In this document: positions 36,173 through 45,476 of the stretch, one piece after another
How positions within the stretch are numbered: the stretch's first letter is position 1
Layout: each line of letters starts with the position of its first letter
Assembly: GCA_963767245.1 (NCBI GenBank)
Contig: CAVYDG010000010.1
Span: 372,001 to 436,000 of the forward strand
Direction of reading: 5' to 3'
Origin: Roseiarcus sp963767245
GTDB lineage: Bacteria; Pseudomonadota; Alphaproteobacteria; Rhizobiales; Beijerinckiaceae
DNA length: 64,000 nt
The notes under the pieces: generated by a model
Told to the model about the DNA's origin: nothing
Databases searched by the model: none
The model's input: only the letters and a program-made list of their open reading frames with translations
Translations under genes and position numbers: made by a program

Positions 36173-36271
36173 GCCAACGCTTCCCAGCCGACCATGCGTC
36201 TTCCAGCACGACTTGCTGGACACTACCCGTAGCACGAGGGAAATTCGAGCCTATTGAGTTCGGCACGTCTA

Positions 36272-37399
36272 AGCAGACTCCCTCAGCTTGACCAACGAAT
36301 TGCAGGTGTGATTCGATCTTCGCGTTGATTCGCGGAGGCGGGGCGTGGCGGGCAAATCTCGGGTGACGGCGGGTGACCAACAGCGCAACGCACTGCTGAC
36401 GTTAGCCCATTCACGCGATCGGGGCGAGGCTGATCGGGCGCGGGCGATATTGCTGACGTTGTCGGGATGGACCAGCCCGTGCATTGCGGAAGCCTTCAGC
36501 GTGCGCGAAGACACGGTGCGTCTTTGGCGCAGCGAGTTCGCGCGCGGCGGTGTCGAGGCGTTGAAGGCGACCGTGGCGCTCGGCCCGCCACCGGTAAAGA
36601 CCGAAGCCGCGCTGCGTGTCGTCGCGCCTCTGCTCGAAGCTCCCGTCGCCGACCGGCCCAACTGGACGATCCCGCGCCTCATGGCCGAGATCGAGGCGCG
36701 CGAGGGCGTCAAGATCGGCAAGTCGCAGTTGTCCAAGGCGTTGCGAAAAAAAACTTCCGTTGGCGGCGGCCCCGGCACACGCTGAAAGGCCGCCAGATTG
36801 CCGCCGAGATCGAACGCGTGGGACTGCGCCTTCAACTGCGCAAGGCTCAGGCCGAAGCCGGCGACATCATCCTCCTCTACGGCGACGAGAGCGAGGCCCT
36901 GACGCACCCTTATCTGGCGCGGGCGTGGGCCTTGCGCGGTGCGGACCTGCGGGCGCCAGCGCCGGGTCAGGCCAAGAAAGTGGCGATAATCGGCTCACTC
37001 GATCATGTCACGCGCCAGTTGATTGTGCATACGAGCCAGACCAAGCGCAGCCGCGACTTCATCGCTCACCTCGAGCAACTCGACCACCTGTTCGGTCCTC
37101 AACCAGGACGGGCAATAAAACCGGTCGTACTGGTCGAGGACAACGGGCCGATCCATGTCAGCAAGCTCACTCTTAAAGCCATCGAGGCGCGCAAACACTG
37201 GCTCACCGTCGAGTGGCTGCCAAAATACGCACCCGAACTCAACGACATCGAGGTTGTCTGGCACGATCTCAAGGCGCGCCATCTGGCCCATCAGACCTTC
37301 GCTGATGCCGACGTCCTCGACCGCGCAATCCACGCAGCCGTGGCTGCCCTGAACCGGGAGCGAACTGTCAATCCGTTGGTCATTCAAAGAATCTCTGCT
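36272..37399 (+). mobile_element. IS630-family insertion sequence, copy 2
   Basis: This element is the same length as copy 1 (119-1246), in the same orientation and flanked by TA at 36270-36271 and 37400-37401. I count four base differences in 1128, one of which changes Arg to Cys in the first frame (36480). It separates the upstream region of the DUF2252 pseudogene from a serine-recombinase fragment. Direct repeats 36 kb apart could recombine and delete or excise the whole intervening region. Confidence 0.9.
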
Positions 37400-37402
37400 T
37401 AG
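36345..37402 (+). CDS. IS630-family transposase (orfAB, -1 frameshift), copy 2
   Basis: The gene has the same organisation as in copy 1: first frame 36345-36785, slippery run of eight A residues at 36746-36753, and catalytic frame ending at 37402. The DDE residues are unchanged. Here too the TAG stop is formed by the duplicated TA and the first flanking G. The Arg-to-Cys change in the helix-turn-helix region is the only first-frame difference, and it could lower activity. Both copies keep identical frameshift signals. Confidence 0.85.
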
Positions 37403-37408
37403 CACGGC

Positions 37409-37850
37409 CGTTGAAGAAGGGTTACCGCTACTACTGCTGTTCGAGCAAGCTGAGGAAGGGACCGTCGGCCTGCCGCGGGTTGCGCACGCCGATGGAAAAG
37501 CTGGACGAGATCGTGGTGGGCGAGGTTGCCCGTCGGGTTGAACTGCGGCTGACTGGACGTAGGCGTCAAGCATTGCGGTCAGACGGTCGGGACCGAGGAG
37601 CCAAGGCGCAGATCGCGAAGCTTCGCCACGATCACACGGCGGCGGCGGGATCGCTCGGCTCCTCGAACTGGTCGAGAAGGGCCTTGGACGCAGAGGACCC
37701 GGCGATGCGCGAGCGTCTTGTTGCGCTAAAGCTGCAACGGGATCAGAACGCCAAGAGGTCGGGGAGCTGCAGCATCGGATGGCCTCGTTAGCGGCAACGA
37801 TCACTCCGGAGAAAGTCGCCCAGGTCGGCGGGCTGTTGCAGAAGAAGCGT
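37409..37850 (+). pseudogene. Serine recombinase C-terminal fragment with internal micro-inversion
   Basis: The plus strand encodes the zinc-ribbon part of a large serine recombinase: KKGYRYYCCSSKLRKGPSAC then RGLRTPMEKLDEIVVGEVAR. The next expected segment, PDRLTAMLDAYVQSAA, is found on the opposite strand (about 37545-37604). After it the plus strand resumes with AQIAKLRHDHTAAAG, DAEDPAMRERLVALKLQRDQ and ITPEKVAQVGGLLQKK in changing frames. So about 60 bases are inverted in place and several frameshifts follow. The catalytic N-terminal domain is absent, with IS630 sitting at its former position. Such recombinases mobilise integrative elements. Confidence 0.65.
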
Positions 37851-38660
37851 CTTGCGCTGGCCCCGCTCGCCGCCGCGCTCGCGACGCGGCTCATTGTGAC
37901 CGCGGGCGGCGCGTGGTGGTTCCTCGCTGGGAGCCAGCCCGCAAGCGTCGCCGCGAAAGCGCCCGCCGAGGCCGCGCGCGGCTTTCGATCGTCTACTGCC
38001 GTTCGCCAATCTGTCCGGCGATCCAGCGCAGGACTACCTCGTCGACGCCCTGACCGACGAACTGACCACGAGTCTTGCTCGCATCCCCGACAGCTTCGTC
38101 ACCGCGCGCAACACGGCTATGACCCTTAAGGGCAAGCCGATCGACGCCAAGGCGATCGGCAAGGATCTCGGCGTGCGCTATGTTCTTGAAGGCTCGGTGC
38201 AGCCGAGCGGTGATCTGATGAGGGTGAACGCCCAGCTCATCGACGCCGGCAGCGGCGCTCACCTCTGGGCCGAACAATTCGACACGCCCGCGCCGATCTG
38301 TTGCAGACGCAGGACGCGATCGTCGCGCATCTGGCGCACGCAATCGACGTTCAACTCATCTATGCTGAGGGCGCACGGCTCAAGCGCACGCCCGCGACCA
38401 ATCGCGACGCCGAGGACTTGGCTCTCCAATGCGACGCGGGCCATTGGAAGGCCGGATTTGTCGGCAAGGAGGCGGATGCGGCATACGCGCTCTGCGAACA
38501 GGCGCTCGCCATCGATCCCGACAATGTCCGCGCTTTGGTGGTATTGGGGGTCAAGCCGTGGGCTCAGGCGGCTGTTGGCCTTTCCGGCGACGCTCGACCG
38601 CTTGGAATGCCATCCATTCGGGTCGTCTACGTCGTCGAGCCGGACTGCGTGATCATTCAC
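37851..38660 (+). pseudogene. Cyclase-associated TolB/TPR-type protein fragment, multiply frameshifted
   Basis: Successive frames give a match to the membrane-anchored regulatory half of class-III adenylate-cyclase or CadC-like proteins: LIVTAGGAWWFLAGSQPASV, then DPAQDYLVDALTDELTTSLA, IDAKAIGKDLGVRYVLEGSV, AQLIDAGSGAHLWAEQFDTP, then after shifts TQDAIVAHLAHAIDVQL and DAAYALCEQALAIDPDNVRA. Frame changes lie near 37995 and 38285. Neither the N-terminal cyclase or DNA-binding domain nor the later TPRs are present. It joins directly to the recombinase fragment near 37850, which marks a recombination junction. Confidence 0.65.
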
Positions 38661-38836
38661 GGGGCGATTTTCGAGGAGTCGTCTCATATGCACGCGGGGC
38701 GTGCCTGATGGGCGGGCGATTGAACGCTGACGCCACCCGCGCTCGCTAATTCTGTTTTTTTCCGCCAAACCCGCAGATGTCCAAGATTTTGTCCACGCGC
38801 CAGTCCAGCATCGCGCACACTGCGTCACACACACTA

Positions 38837-39648
38837 AGGCCTGTTGAGATTCATCGCGAGTTTATCACGGCTGCGGCAAGATTGATGATGGCGGCGAAGC
38901 TTGTGTCGGTCTTGTCGGCGCGCATGGCGATGCGTTTGAACTCCTTGAGCTTGCAGAAGAAGTTTTCGATCAAATGGCGCCACTTGTACATCTCCTCGTC
39001 GAGCGGGTGGGAGCGTGCGCGCCGGGGATGCTGCGAAATGACGATCTTGGCGCCCCGCGCGTTCAGGTCGGCGATCATGGCGTTGCTGTCGAAGGCTTTA
39101 TCGGCGATCAGCGCACCGAAGGACAGGCCGTCGATGAGAGGGGGCACGCCGACCGTGTCAAAGCGCTGGCCAGGCAGCAGGATGAAGCGCACGAGATTGC
39201 CGAGGGCGTCGGTGAGGGCCAGGATTTTGCCGCCTTTGGAGCGGCCGATGGCCTGGCTTTGAGTCCCCCTTTTGAGCCCTGTCCGTGGCGGTGGACCTTG
39301 ACGATGGTGGCGTCGACCAGGGCGTATTCCATATCCGGCTCGTCCGAGCAGGCCTCAAAAAGCCGGACGAAGACATCGGCTTTGACCCGATCCCGGTATC
39401 GCTTGAACACGGTGTTCCAGCGCCCGAACGCCGCCGGAAGATCCCGCCATGGGCTGCCCGTGCGCACGATCCACAACACCGCTTCCAGAAAAAGCCGGTT
39501 ATCGCCCCCGCTGCGCCCAGGGTCCGTCGGCTTGCCGCGGCAGTGGGGCTCCATCTTCGACCATTGGGCGTCAGTCAAAACGAATCGATCCATCCGGAGC
39601 TTGAATCACGAGCAAGCTCAGGTGGGAATCCTGAATCTCAACACGCCT
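38837..39648 (-). mobile_element. IS5-family (IS427-like) insertion sequence
   Basis: The ends carry a near-perfect inverted repeat: AGGCCTGTTGAGATTCA at 38837 and its complement, with one mismatch, ending at 39648. TA flanks both sides (38835-38836 and 39649-39650). The 812-base length and two-frame transposase fit the IS427 subgroup of IS5. It lies just downstream of recombinase and cyclase debris. Confidence 0.85.
38851..39593 (-). CDS. IS5-family transposase (two frames)
   Basis: The first frame starts at ATG 39593 (DRFVLTDAQWSKMEPHCRGK, AVLWIVRTGSPWRDLPAAFG, VDATIVKVHRHGQGSKGG). The second ends at 38851 (LPGQRFDTVGVPPLIDGL, ALIADKAFDSNAMIADL, KWRHLIENFFCKLKEFKRIA). The DDE residues are in VDATIVK, ADKAFDS and HLIENFF. 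The switch is a -1 shift at a run of A4G5 (39265-39273 on the plus strand), giving GTQSQAIGRSKGGKILALTD after the joint. IS427-type elements commonly use frameshifting, so the enzyme may be functional. Confidence 0.8.
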
Positions 39649-40410
39649 TAGCTAACATCGGTGCGAGGAGTTTCAATAGCTTAGGGAAGAGAATGCCACG
39701 ATTTCCATGGGGTTCTGGCGGAGGGGGCGTCCGCCATAAAGCTTTATATGTCATAGACTTATTCGGACGCTATGGGGTGGTCCCCTACCTATTCCCCTCT
39801 GTGAGCATTTCTTTGCCGCCGCTTAGTAACCTAGGCGCCGACACGCGGACATCCACACCTATTGCCGCATCCGGAGCGACCTTCCCCGCCCATAGATGTT
39901 GCAGCTCACGGCTCGAAAACTCATTGCCCAGAGAGCTGGTCCCGATTGTTTGAACAGGTCCGCGAAGGTTAAGTGGACTGCTGCCAGGGTCGGTCCTTTG
40001 CAATTTCGCGCGCGGGGCGTGACGGAGGGATGGCGTAGCCCGACCGGAGGCACGTCCTGCGCGCGGCGGAAAATTCATGCCGCCGCCGCGATGGGCGATG
40101 GCGTGAAGTAACGTTCGCTGGGAGCGCCCGAACGTCGGGGATCGACGTCGCGCGGACGTAACAGACCTCGAAATTGGACGCCTCAATTCAGTTAGTTTTA
40201 GACTTTCCACGCTCGCGCGCCTATAGGGGTGTTCCGAGGGCTCCATATGGATGTCGAGCGGGCAGCGGTGCGGCGGCTCTTAAGGCCATCGTGCCCTGCG
40301 CGAACGCCCATTCGAAGCCATTCCAATGGGTCGCCGATCCTCATGAAATCATTGCCGCCGTCAGACACCGGCATGAAGCGTTATTCGCTACAACAGAGAG
40401 GAAAGCAGCA
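39649..40410. other. Region between IS5 element and DUF1330 gene
   Basis: About 760 bases with no gene I can name. A minus-strand frame 39785-40246 ends VRVSAPRLLSGGKEMLTEG, and a plus-strand frame 39691-39953 begins PRFPWGSGGGGVRHKALY. Neither shows a known domain or a convincing ribosome-binding site. The region is probably decayed sequence beside mobile elements; the right end carries the GAGAGGAAAGC site of the DUF1330 gene. Confidence 0.4.
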
Positions 40411-40773
40411 ATGAAAACCAAATATAAAATTGGAGCGGCTATCATTGGCGGCTTTGTTCTTGGCGTTGGCGCGTCAAGCATCTTGCACGCGCAGGCCAAG
40501 CCACCGGCATTTGTCCTCGGCTACTTCGGTAATTTTGCCGCCCCGGCGCTAGCCAACATAAAAGAAAGCGGCGGCAAGTTCCTCGCCAACTCCATCCACA
40601 GCGATCACCCTAACGTCATTGGCTTGAACGGTCCCCCGCCGCCCGATGTAACTCTCCTTCAGTTCGCCGATATGGAGGAGGTCAAGGCGTTCTTTGAGAA
40701 AATGCGTCCGCTCCAGGCGGATGTTGGCAGTAAATACGCCAACTTCCATGTTGTCGCGATCGAGGGCAATTGA
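40411..40773 (+). CDS. DUF1330-family exported protein
   Basis: A 120-residue protein with a signal or anchor segment (KIGAAIIGGFVLGVGASSIL then HAQAKPPAF). The mature part has the DUF1330 pattern: VLGYFGNFAAPALANIKESG, GKFLAN, LLQFADMEEVKAFF and YANFHVVAIEGN. DUF1330 proteins are dimeric ferredoxin-like-fold proteins of unknown function, usually cytoplasmic; exported ones with HAQA signals are common in rhizobia. ATG 40411 follows GAGAGGAAAGCAGCA. The frame is intact though surrounded by debris. Confidence 0.85.
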   Translation: MKTKYKIGAAIIGGFVLGVGASSILHAQAKPPAFVLGYFGNFAAPALANIKESGGKFLANSIHSDHPNVIGLNGPPPPDVTLLQFADMEEVKAFFEKMRPLQADVGSKYANFHVVAIEGN

Positions 40774-40954
40774 GCAGAAGCGACGTCGAGTGATGCTGCG
40801 GTCGCCCGCTTAGAGTCGATTTTCCGTTCGCCAAGCGGTCGGCGACTGGCCGGTACTCGCGCGTTCGTTGCGTACCCGGGACCGACCAGGAACCGCAACA
40901 GGGGGTCCGTTTTGGCCCGTTGTCCAAGCCGTCACGGAACGGCGGTTTCTTGCG

Positions 40955-41172
40955 GATACTGTTGAAAAACTCGTTTTTTCGTGTCGATCACAATTCAGGA
41001 GATCGCCGGCAGCCTCGATGAAAAATTCCTTAGGGGTTCGGCGGACCGACACGTTTTGCCGCCAGCGACCCTCCCATATGCCCTAGCGTATGGACTATCG
41101 GCCGAAGTGACGCGCCGCGCGCGAAAACGAGAATCTCGCGATGGCTCCATTTTCGAGTTTTTCAACAGTATC
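40955..41172. repeat. MITE-like element, 19-base perfect inverted ends, 4-base target duplication
   Basis: GATACTGTTGAAAAACTCG at 40955-40973 is repeated as its exact complement at 41154-41172, and TGCG lies immediately outside both ends. The 218-base interior has no transposase. This is the layout of a miniature inverted-repeat element mobilised in trans; the GTTGAAAAACT end resembles some IS1182-type ends, from memory only. Confidence 0.6.
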
Positions 41173-41344
41173 TGCGCACGGCGGCCGTTCAGGGCTCGCG
41201 TACCGATTGTCCGCCATCCGCCCAAAATGGCAATTCGAGGTGGGTACCAAGCTTTGATTTCGACCATTAGCACAAGCCATTGTTATATATGATTTTTCTT
41301 GGAATCTCTTGCTAATGTAAGAAAACTTATGTTATCGCTCTCCA

Positions 41345-42841
41345 ATGCCAAGCTGGAATTTTTATGGACGGCGCGCCGAGCTAGGGGAGATCGACAGGCT
41401 CCTCGCTCGACCGAATTTCTTTTTTTGCTCAATATCAGGACGGCGGCGCATTGGCAAAACCTCTCTAATACAGGAAGCACTGAAACGCCGGGGTACCCAA
41501 TCTCGTGCTATGTATATCCAAATACCAGATAGTGATGAACGCGGAGTTATCCAGGTATTTGAGGACGCAATTGAAGACACTTTTTCTGATCTTGACTTTG
41601 CACGAAAGGCGTGCACCAATTTTTCTGACATATGCCTGTTGCTTCAGGTGTTGTGGACGCGAAAATTTATCGCTGCGATAGACGAATTTCAATACTTTCA
41701 TCGATCATCTCTGTCGCCATTCTTATCGCACCTTCAGTCCAACATAGACCACACCAGGTCGTCAGACGTCGGTGGCGGTCTATTCGCGCTAGGATCCATC
41801 CATACAGAGATGACTGCCGTTCTAGAAAACAAGAACTCGCCACTATTCAACAGAGTGACTGATAGAATCCAAGTTGGGCATTGGGATTTTGAGACGTTAT
41901 TTGAGATGTTCAGGGAGCATGAAATAGCGGATCCATTGCACAGATTGTTTCTATGGTCTCTATTTGAGGGCGTTCCAAAATTTTACAGAGATTGCTTTGA
42001 CCACGCTGTCTTAACTCCTTCCGACACGCATAGGGTCGATACGCTCCATCGGATGTTTTTTGAAGGGTCTAGTCCACTGAAGGACGAGGCGGAGAATTGG
42101 TTCCTGAGAGAATTACGCGGCCGCTACGACAGTGTCCTCAAATTGGTCGCGAGGCTTGGTCCATGTTCTCATGGTGTGCTCAAAGGCGAATATGACCGGA
42201 CCGGACCGCGCGATAGTGACAGGCAACTCGGCGGGTACCTGCAAAATCTGATTGAGCGCTATCAGATGATAGAGCGCGTCGGGCCGATCTTTGCCCCGGA
42301 CAATGGTCGTAAGACGAGATATCGCATAGCGGACAATTTTCTTACTGCGTGGCTCTGTGCTCTCGCGAGAAATGTTCAGTTGGCTCGTATTAGACCCCCA
42401 GAAGAGGCAATATCTAAGGCGAATGATGGATTAAAGATGCACGAAGGACACGCGTTTGAGAAGATGGTTAAACTTGTTTTGGAAGAATGTTCTAGAAAAA
42501 ACAAGGGTGACTTTAGCCTAACAAACCTAGCAAAGGGGTATTGGAATAAGCCTGATGGGCAGGATATTGAGCTTGATTTAGTAGCAATTAATGAGATAGA
42601 CAAAGTAGTACGAGTGGGGTCGTGCAAACGATCGGCGGCCAAGCACAACAATGAGAACCTTCTAGCGTTCAATGGCCACATTGACCGATTCAAGAGAACT
42701 GTCTTAGGAAAAAAATACAAAGAGTGGCGAATCGAGCGAGCCCTCTATGCGCCACTGTTCACCGACGAGCATAGGAACTCTCTGTCAAAATCTGGTTATG
42801 TGTGTGCGGATATGACCGACTTCGACAGGTGGCTTGGATGA
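41345..42841 (+). CDS. AAA ATPase (DUF234-type) with nuclease-like C-terminal domain
   Basis: A 498-residue soluble protein. At the N-terminus, FYGRRAELGEIDRLLA then Walker A SGRRRIGKTS and Walker B FIAAIDEFQYF define the archaeal-type ATPase family often joined to DUF234. The middle is helical and winged-helix-like (LIERYQMIERVGPIF, RYRIADNFLTAWLCAL). The C-terminal QDIELDLVAINEIDKVVRVG then SCKRSAAK fits a PD-(D/E)XK pattern (D, then E/G-x-CK). The gene is much more AT-rich than its neighbours and follows a MITE, which suggests horizontal transfer. Members of this family are suspected in defence or mobile-element biology; function is unproven. Confidence 0.8.
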   Translation: MPSWNFYGRRAELGEIDRLLARPNFFFCSISGRRRIGKTSLIQEALKRRGTQSRAMYIQIPDSDERGVIQVFEDAIEDTFSDLDFARKACTNFSDICLLLQVLWTRKFIAAIDEFQYFHRSSLSPFLSHLQSNIDHTRSSDVGGGLFALGSIHTEMTAVLENKNSPLFNRVTDRIQVGHWDFETLFEMFREHEIADPLHRLFLWSLFEGVPKFYRDCFDHAVLTPSDTHRVDTLHRMFFEGSSPLKDEAENWFLRELRGRYDSVLKLVARLGPCSHGVLKGEYDRTGPRDSDRQLGGYLQNLIERYQMIERVGPIFAPDNGRKTRYRIADNFLTAWLCALARNVQLARIRPPEEAISKANDGLKMHEGHAFEKMVKLVLEECSRKNKGDFSLTNLAKGYWNKPDGQDIELDLVAINEIDKVVRVGSCKRSAAKHNNENLLAFNGHIDRFKRTVLGKKYKEWRIERALYAPLFTDEHRNSLSKSGYVCADMTDFDRWLG

Positions 42842-43287
42842 TTGGCGCTCAGGGAGCGAAAACTCGAAACACAGAGCGCGCCAAGCGCATCAGAGCGGGG
42901 AGGGGCCTGATGAAGCAACTCGATGAAATCCTCTTGAATTTAGAGGTCGTTAGGGAGTCGCGGCGGCCAAGCCTCCCACCCGCCGGGCGGTAGTGGATAT
43001 TGAGAGCGACAAGCCAGTTTTTACGCTTCTTTTTGGCGGTGCGGCGGCACTCGCTACGGCGATTATAGAAGTCATGAAGCACTTCTGATCGCTCGATCCT
43101 GCGAGGAGTCCGAAATGGGTCGATTGACGGACAAATGCGGCCCCCCGCGACGTCCGCTCAGAGAGGGGCCGGGCAAGGCGCAGGGCCATGAGTCCAACAT
43201 TTGACTTACGTCTCTTTTTCCCCTTCAAACGCGTCAAACAGGCGCACAAACAGCCCTTGCGTCCTGTTTCAGACGGTTGGGGACGCT
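42842..43287. other. Short region with possible small membrane peptide
   Basis: After the ATPase, a short frame beginning MKQLDEILLNLEVV (42910) ends in TAG at 42993 that overlaps a GTG at 42993. From it, 42993-43088 encodes 31 residues, including FTLLFGGAAALATAIIEVMK, a plausible single membrane span. The two may be one frameshifted small gene or a coupled pair. No family is recognised. The remaining bases show nothing I can support. Confidence 0.3.
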
Positions 43288-43512
43288 ATGACAGGTCGTT
43301 TGCCGCTACTCGCAGCTTTACTTTTCGCGCTGTGGCCAGCCGGTCCGGCTAGCGCAGGCACAACGACGACACCGCCGGATTACCTGTGCAAGCCGGTACC
43401 AGCGGTCGCTCCCGCGAGCGCAGAAACACCGACCGCTCCCGCTAAGATGTCACGCGACCGCCCCGGGGATAGTAGACCGCCGACAGCCCAGGGAGACCCG
43501 TGGCCATCGTAG
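43288..43512 (+). CDS. Small exported Pro/Ala-rich protein, possibly truncated
   Basis: From ATG 43288 a 74-residue protein begins MTGRLPLLAALLFALWPAGP, followed by ASAGTTTTPPDYLCK: a convincing signal peptide with cleavage after ASA. The rest is low complexity, rich in Pro, Ala and Thr, and ends shortly before IS-associated sequence, so it may be the 5' part of a broken gene. The ribosome-binding site is weak. Confidence 0.35.
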   Translation: MTGRLPLLAALLFALWPAGPASAGTTTTPPDYLCKPVPAVAPASAETPTAPAKMSRDRPGDSRPPTAQGDPWPS

Positions 43513-43752
43513 GGTGGAACACTGGAACGCGTAACCGCTCGGCGAGGGCCCGGCTCGCGTCCATCTTCTATCGCACTTTTCTCTGCGTGCGCGAGGATCG
43601 ACGCGCGACGTCGATCTGGCTCTTGGTGTCGCTCGGAGGTTCGACCCTTGAGGCGCAGGAACGAATAGGGGTCGAAGTCGCGCGCAGCATATAGCGACAG
43701 AGTCCTCGACGGTTGGCTCCGCGAACCTCCTCAGTTGCAGGTACCTATCTGA

Positions 43753-44688
43753 GAGCCTGTCCGGGAAAATAACGAATCGTTAGAATCGCTTGTGATTCAA
43801 GCAAGGCGGCCTGATTCGCTTGGGGGTTCGCCTGTGTGGACGAATGAAAATCGGGGTCGCTATGACCGCAGCAAGTTGCGCTATCCGAGCGACCTGACCG
43901 ACGAGGAATGGGCGCTGTCGGAGCCGCTCATCCGGCCGGGGAAGCGCGGCGGCAACAGGCGGACGGTGAACGTACGTGAAGTCGTCAACGGCTTGATGTA
44001 TGTCTTGAGCACCGGCTGCCAGTGGCGGGCGATCCCCAAGGACTTGCCGCCGCGCTCGACGGTCTACGATTATTTCGATCTGTGGAGCTGGGACGGCACG
44101 CTCGACCGCATCCATGAGGCGCTTTACACGCGCTGTCGCGAGCAGGCCTCCCGCGAAGCGAGCCCGACCGCCGCCATCATCGACAGCCAGAGCGTCAAGA
44201 GCGCGGAAAAGGGGGGCCTGCATCGATCCGCCCGGTTACGATGCAGGCAAGAAGATCAAGGGCAAGAAGCGGCACGTTCTTGTCGACACGCAAGGCCTCC
44301 TGATGCACGCGATCGTGCATTCCGCCGACATTCAGGACCGCGACGGCGGCGCGCTGCTGATGGCGAGCCTGTTCGGAGCCTTCCCGTTTCTGGTCAAGCT
44401 CTACGCCGACGGAGGTTACCAGGGGCCGGAATTCCAGGGCGCGATGAAACGCATTCTGGTGCGCCTCGACCTTGAGATCGTCAAGCGATTGGGTCACGCC
44501 AAAGGCTTCGTCGTCCTGCCCAAGCGCTGGATCGTCGAACGCACCCTCGCCTGGCTTGGCCGCTGCCGCAGACTGGCCAAGGACTGGGAATGCCTCAACC
44601 GCAAGGCGCTCGCCTTCCTGCGCCTCGCCTCCATCCGCCTCATGCTGCGAAAGCTATGCAATCCGACATGATGTTTCCGGACAGACTC
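43753..44688 (+). mobile_element. IS5-family insertion sequence
   Basis: The ends GAGCCTGTCCGGGAAAATAA (43753) and, as complement, GAGTCTGTCCGGAAACATCA (44688) form imperfect inverted repeats flanking one transposase. The three flanking bases on each side, TGA and TAA, resemble the TNA target of IS5 elements but are not identical. The element separates the two halves of a possible small minus-strand gene. Confidence 0.8.
43834..44671 (+). pseudogene. IS5-family transposase, frame broken at A4G6 run
   Basis: The GTG at 43834 starts VWTNENRGRYDRSKLRYPSD, followed by DEEWALSEPLIRPGKRGGN and AAIIDSQSVKSAEKGG. The continuation ACIDPPGYDAGKKIKGKKRH, LYADGGYQGPEFQGAM and RWIVERTLAWLGRCRRLA is in a different frame ending at 44671. 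The frames meet at GAAAAGGGGGGCC (44206-44218). Here the change is +1 (or -2), unlike the -1 shift of the other IS5 element, so it may be a real indel in the G run rather than programmed recoding. DDE residues are otherwise present. Confidence 0.75.
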
Positions 44689-44808
44689 TAAGTATTGGCG
44701 ACGCGCTTCATACAGGTTCAGCGCAACCTGCCTGAGATGCCCAGAAAACTGAACGATGTCCTCGGTCGTCGCGTAACGACATTGCCGCAGAATATCGCGC
44801 AGTATCAT
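44689..44808 (-). pseudogene. N-terminal part of a small gene cut by the IS5 element
   Basis: From ATG 44808, 40 codons (ILRDILRQCRYATTEDIVQF then GHLRQVALNLYEARRQYL) run exactly to the IS edge. On the far side of the element the complement of 43752 downwards continues DRYLQLRRFAEPTVED in a compatible frame if one TNA copy is removed. This suggests a helical protein interrupted by the insertion. The family is not recognised. Confidence 0.35.
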
Positions 44809-45476
44809 GAGACATAGTGCGACCAGTCTCAGGTCTTTACTGGCCTATCCGGCGCCTGTACATGCAAGGTTGTCCCAGGCCGACGTATTTAATGGCCGTG
44901 ACATTTTCGTTATTAAGCGTTGACGGAAAATTAACCCCCATTAGAAATGAGGGTCGCCTAGCCTCTCTTCGCGAGAAAGGCATGAGTTACCTCGTCGCGT
45001 CCGTTCTGTCAGGTGGCGCTGGTCGCCCGGCGTTTGGGTACACTTACCGAAACCAGAACCCTCGCCGGTGGCTCAACCGCCTCACAGAGAGCAAGCTATA
45101 ACGTATTTGATTTTGGACAGGACGGAGTTGTTGTCCGCAAAATTCAGAAGCAAAACCCAAAGAGCAACCGCGCTCTAGCGAAACGGAGTGTCAGAGCTAA
45201 AGCAGAAATTGGCTCATGGCGTCAAATATCCTGGTTTATCGTAAATGGAATGGGGCTGCTAAGTCCTGACTAAAGATTTCGTGCGGCCAGAGAATTGAAC
45301 TTGCGGCCTTTGCGGCCATATACCAGAGCATAAACTGCAATGACGCTCTTGACCGAAGTCACGAGGTGGCGGGTGAGGCTGAACTAAACAATTAAGCAAA
45401 TCCAAACATACATTGACAGCCTGGGGTTGACAACCGCACTGAATTATCGTACGGGCGCAAGGGATAAGCGTGCAGG
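44809..45476. other. Intergenic region before the binding-protein gene
   Basis: About 670 bases with no confident gene. Two overlapping plus-strand frames (44817-45101 and 45013-45273) lack family motifs and ribosome-binding sites. Base composition is more AT-rich than the flanks. The promoter of the 45477 gene should lie in its right part. Confidence 0.4.

Noticed and set aside
36995..37894. 299-residue minus-strand open frame after the second IS630
   Set aside because: It is not a gene as a whole; only a 60-base part has meaning, as the inverted recombinase segment.
42993..43088. Second Gly-Gly leader (FTLLFGG) in the tiny membrane peptide
   Set aside because: The region before GG lacks the Glu and spacing of the leader consensus; it is more likely part of a membrane helix.
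43834..44671. Programmed frameshift in the second IS5 transposase
   Set aside because: The required shift is +1 or -2 at a G run, unlike the -1 shift of the other IS5 element, so I treat it as an indel rather than recoding.
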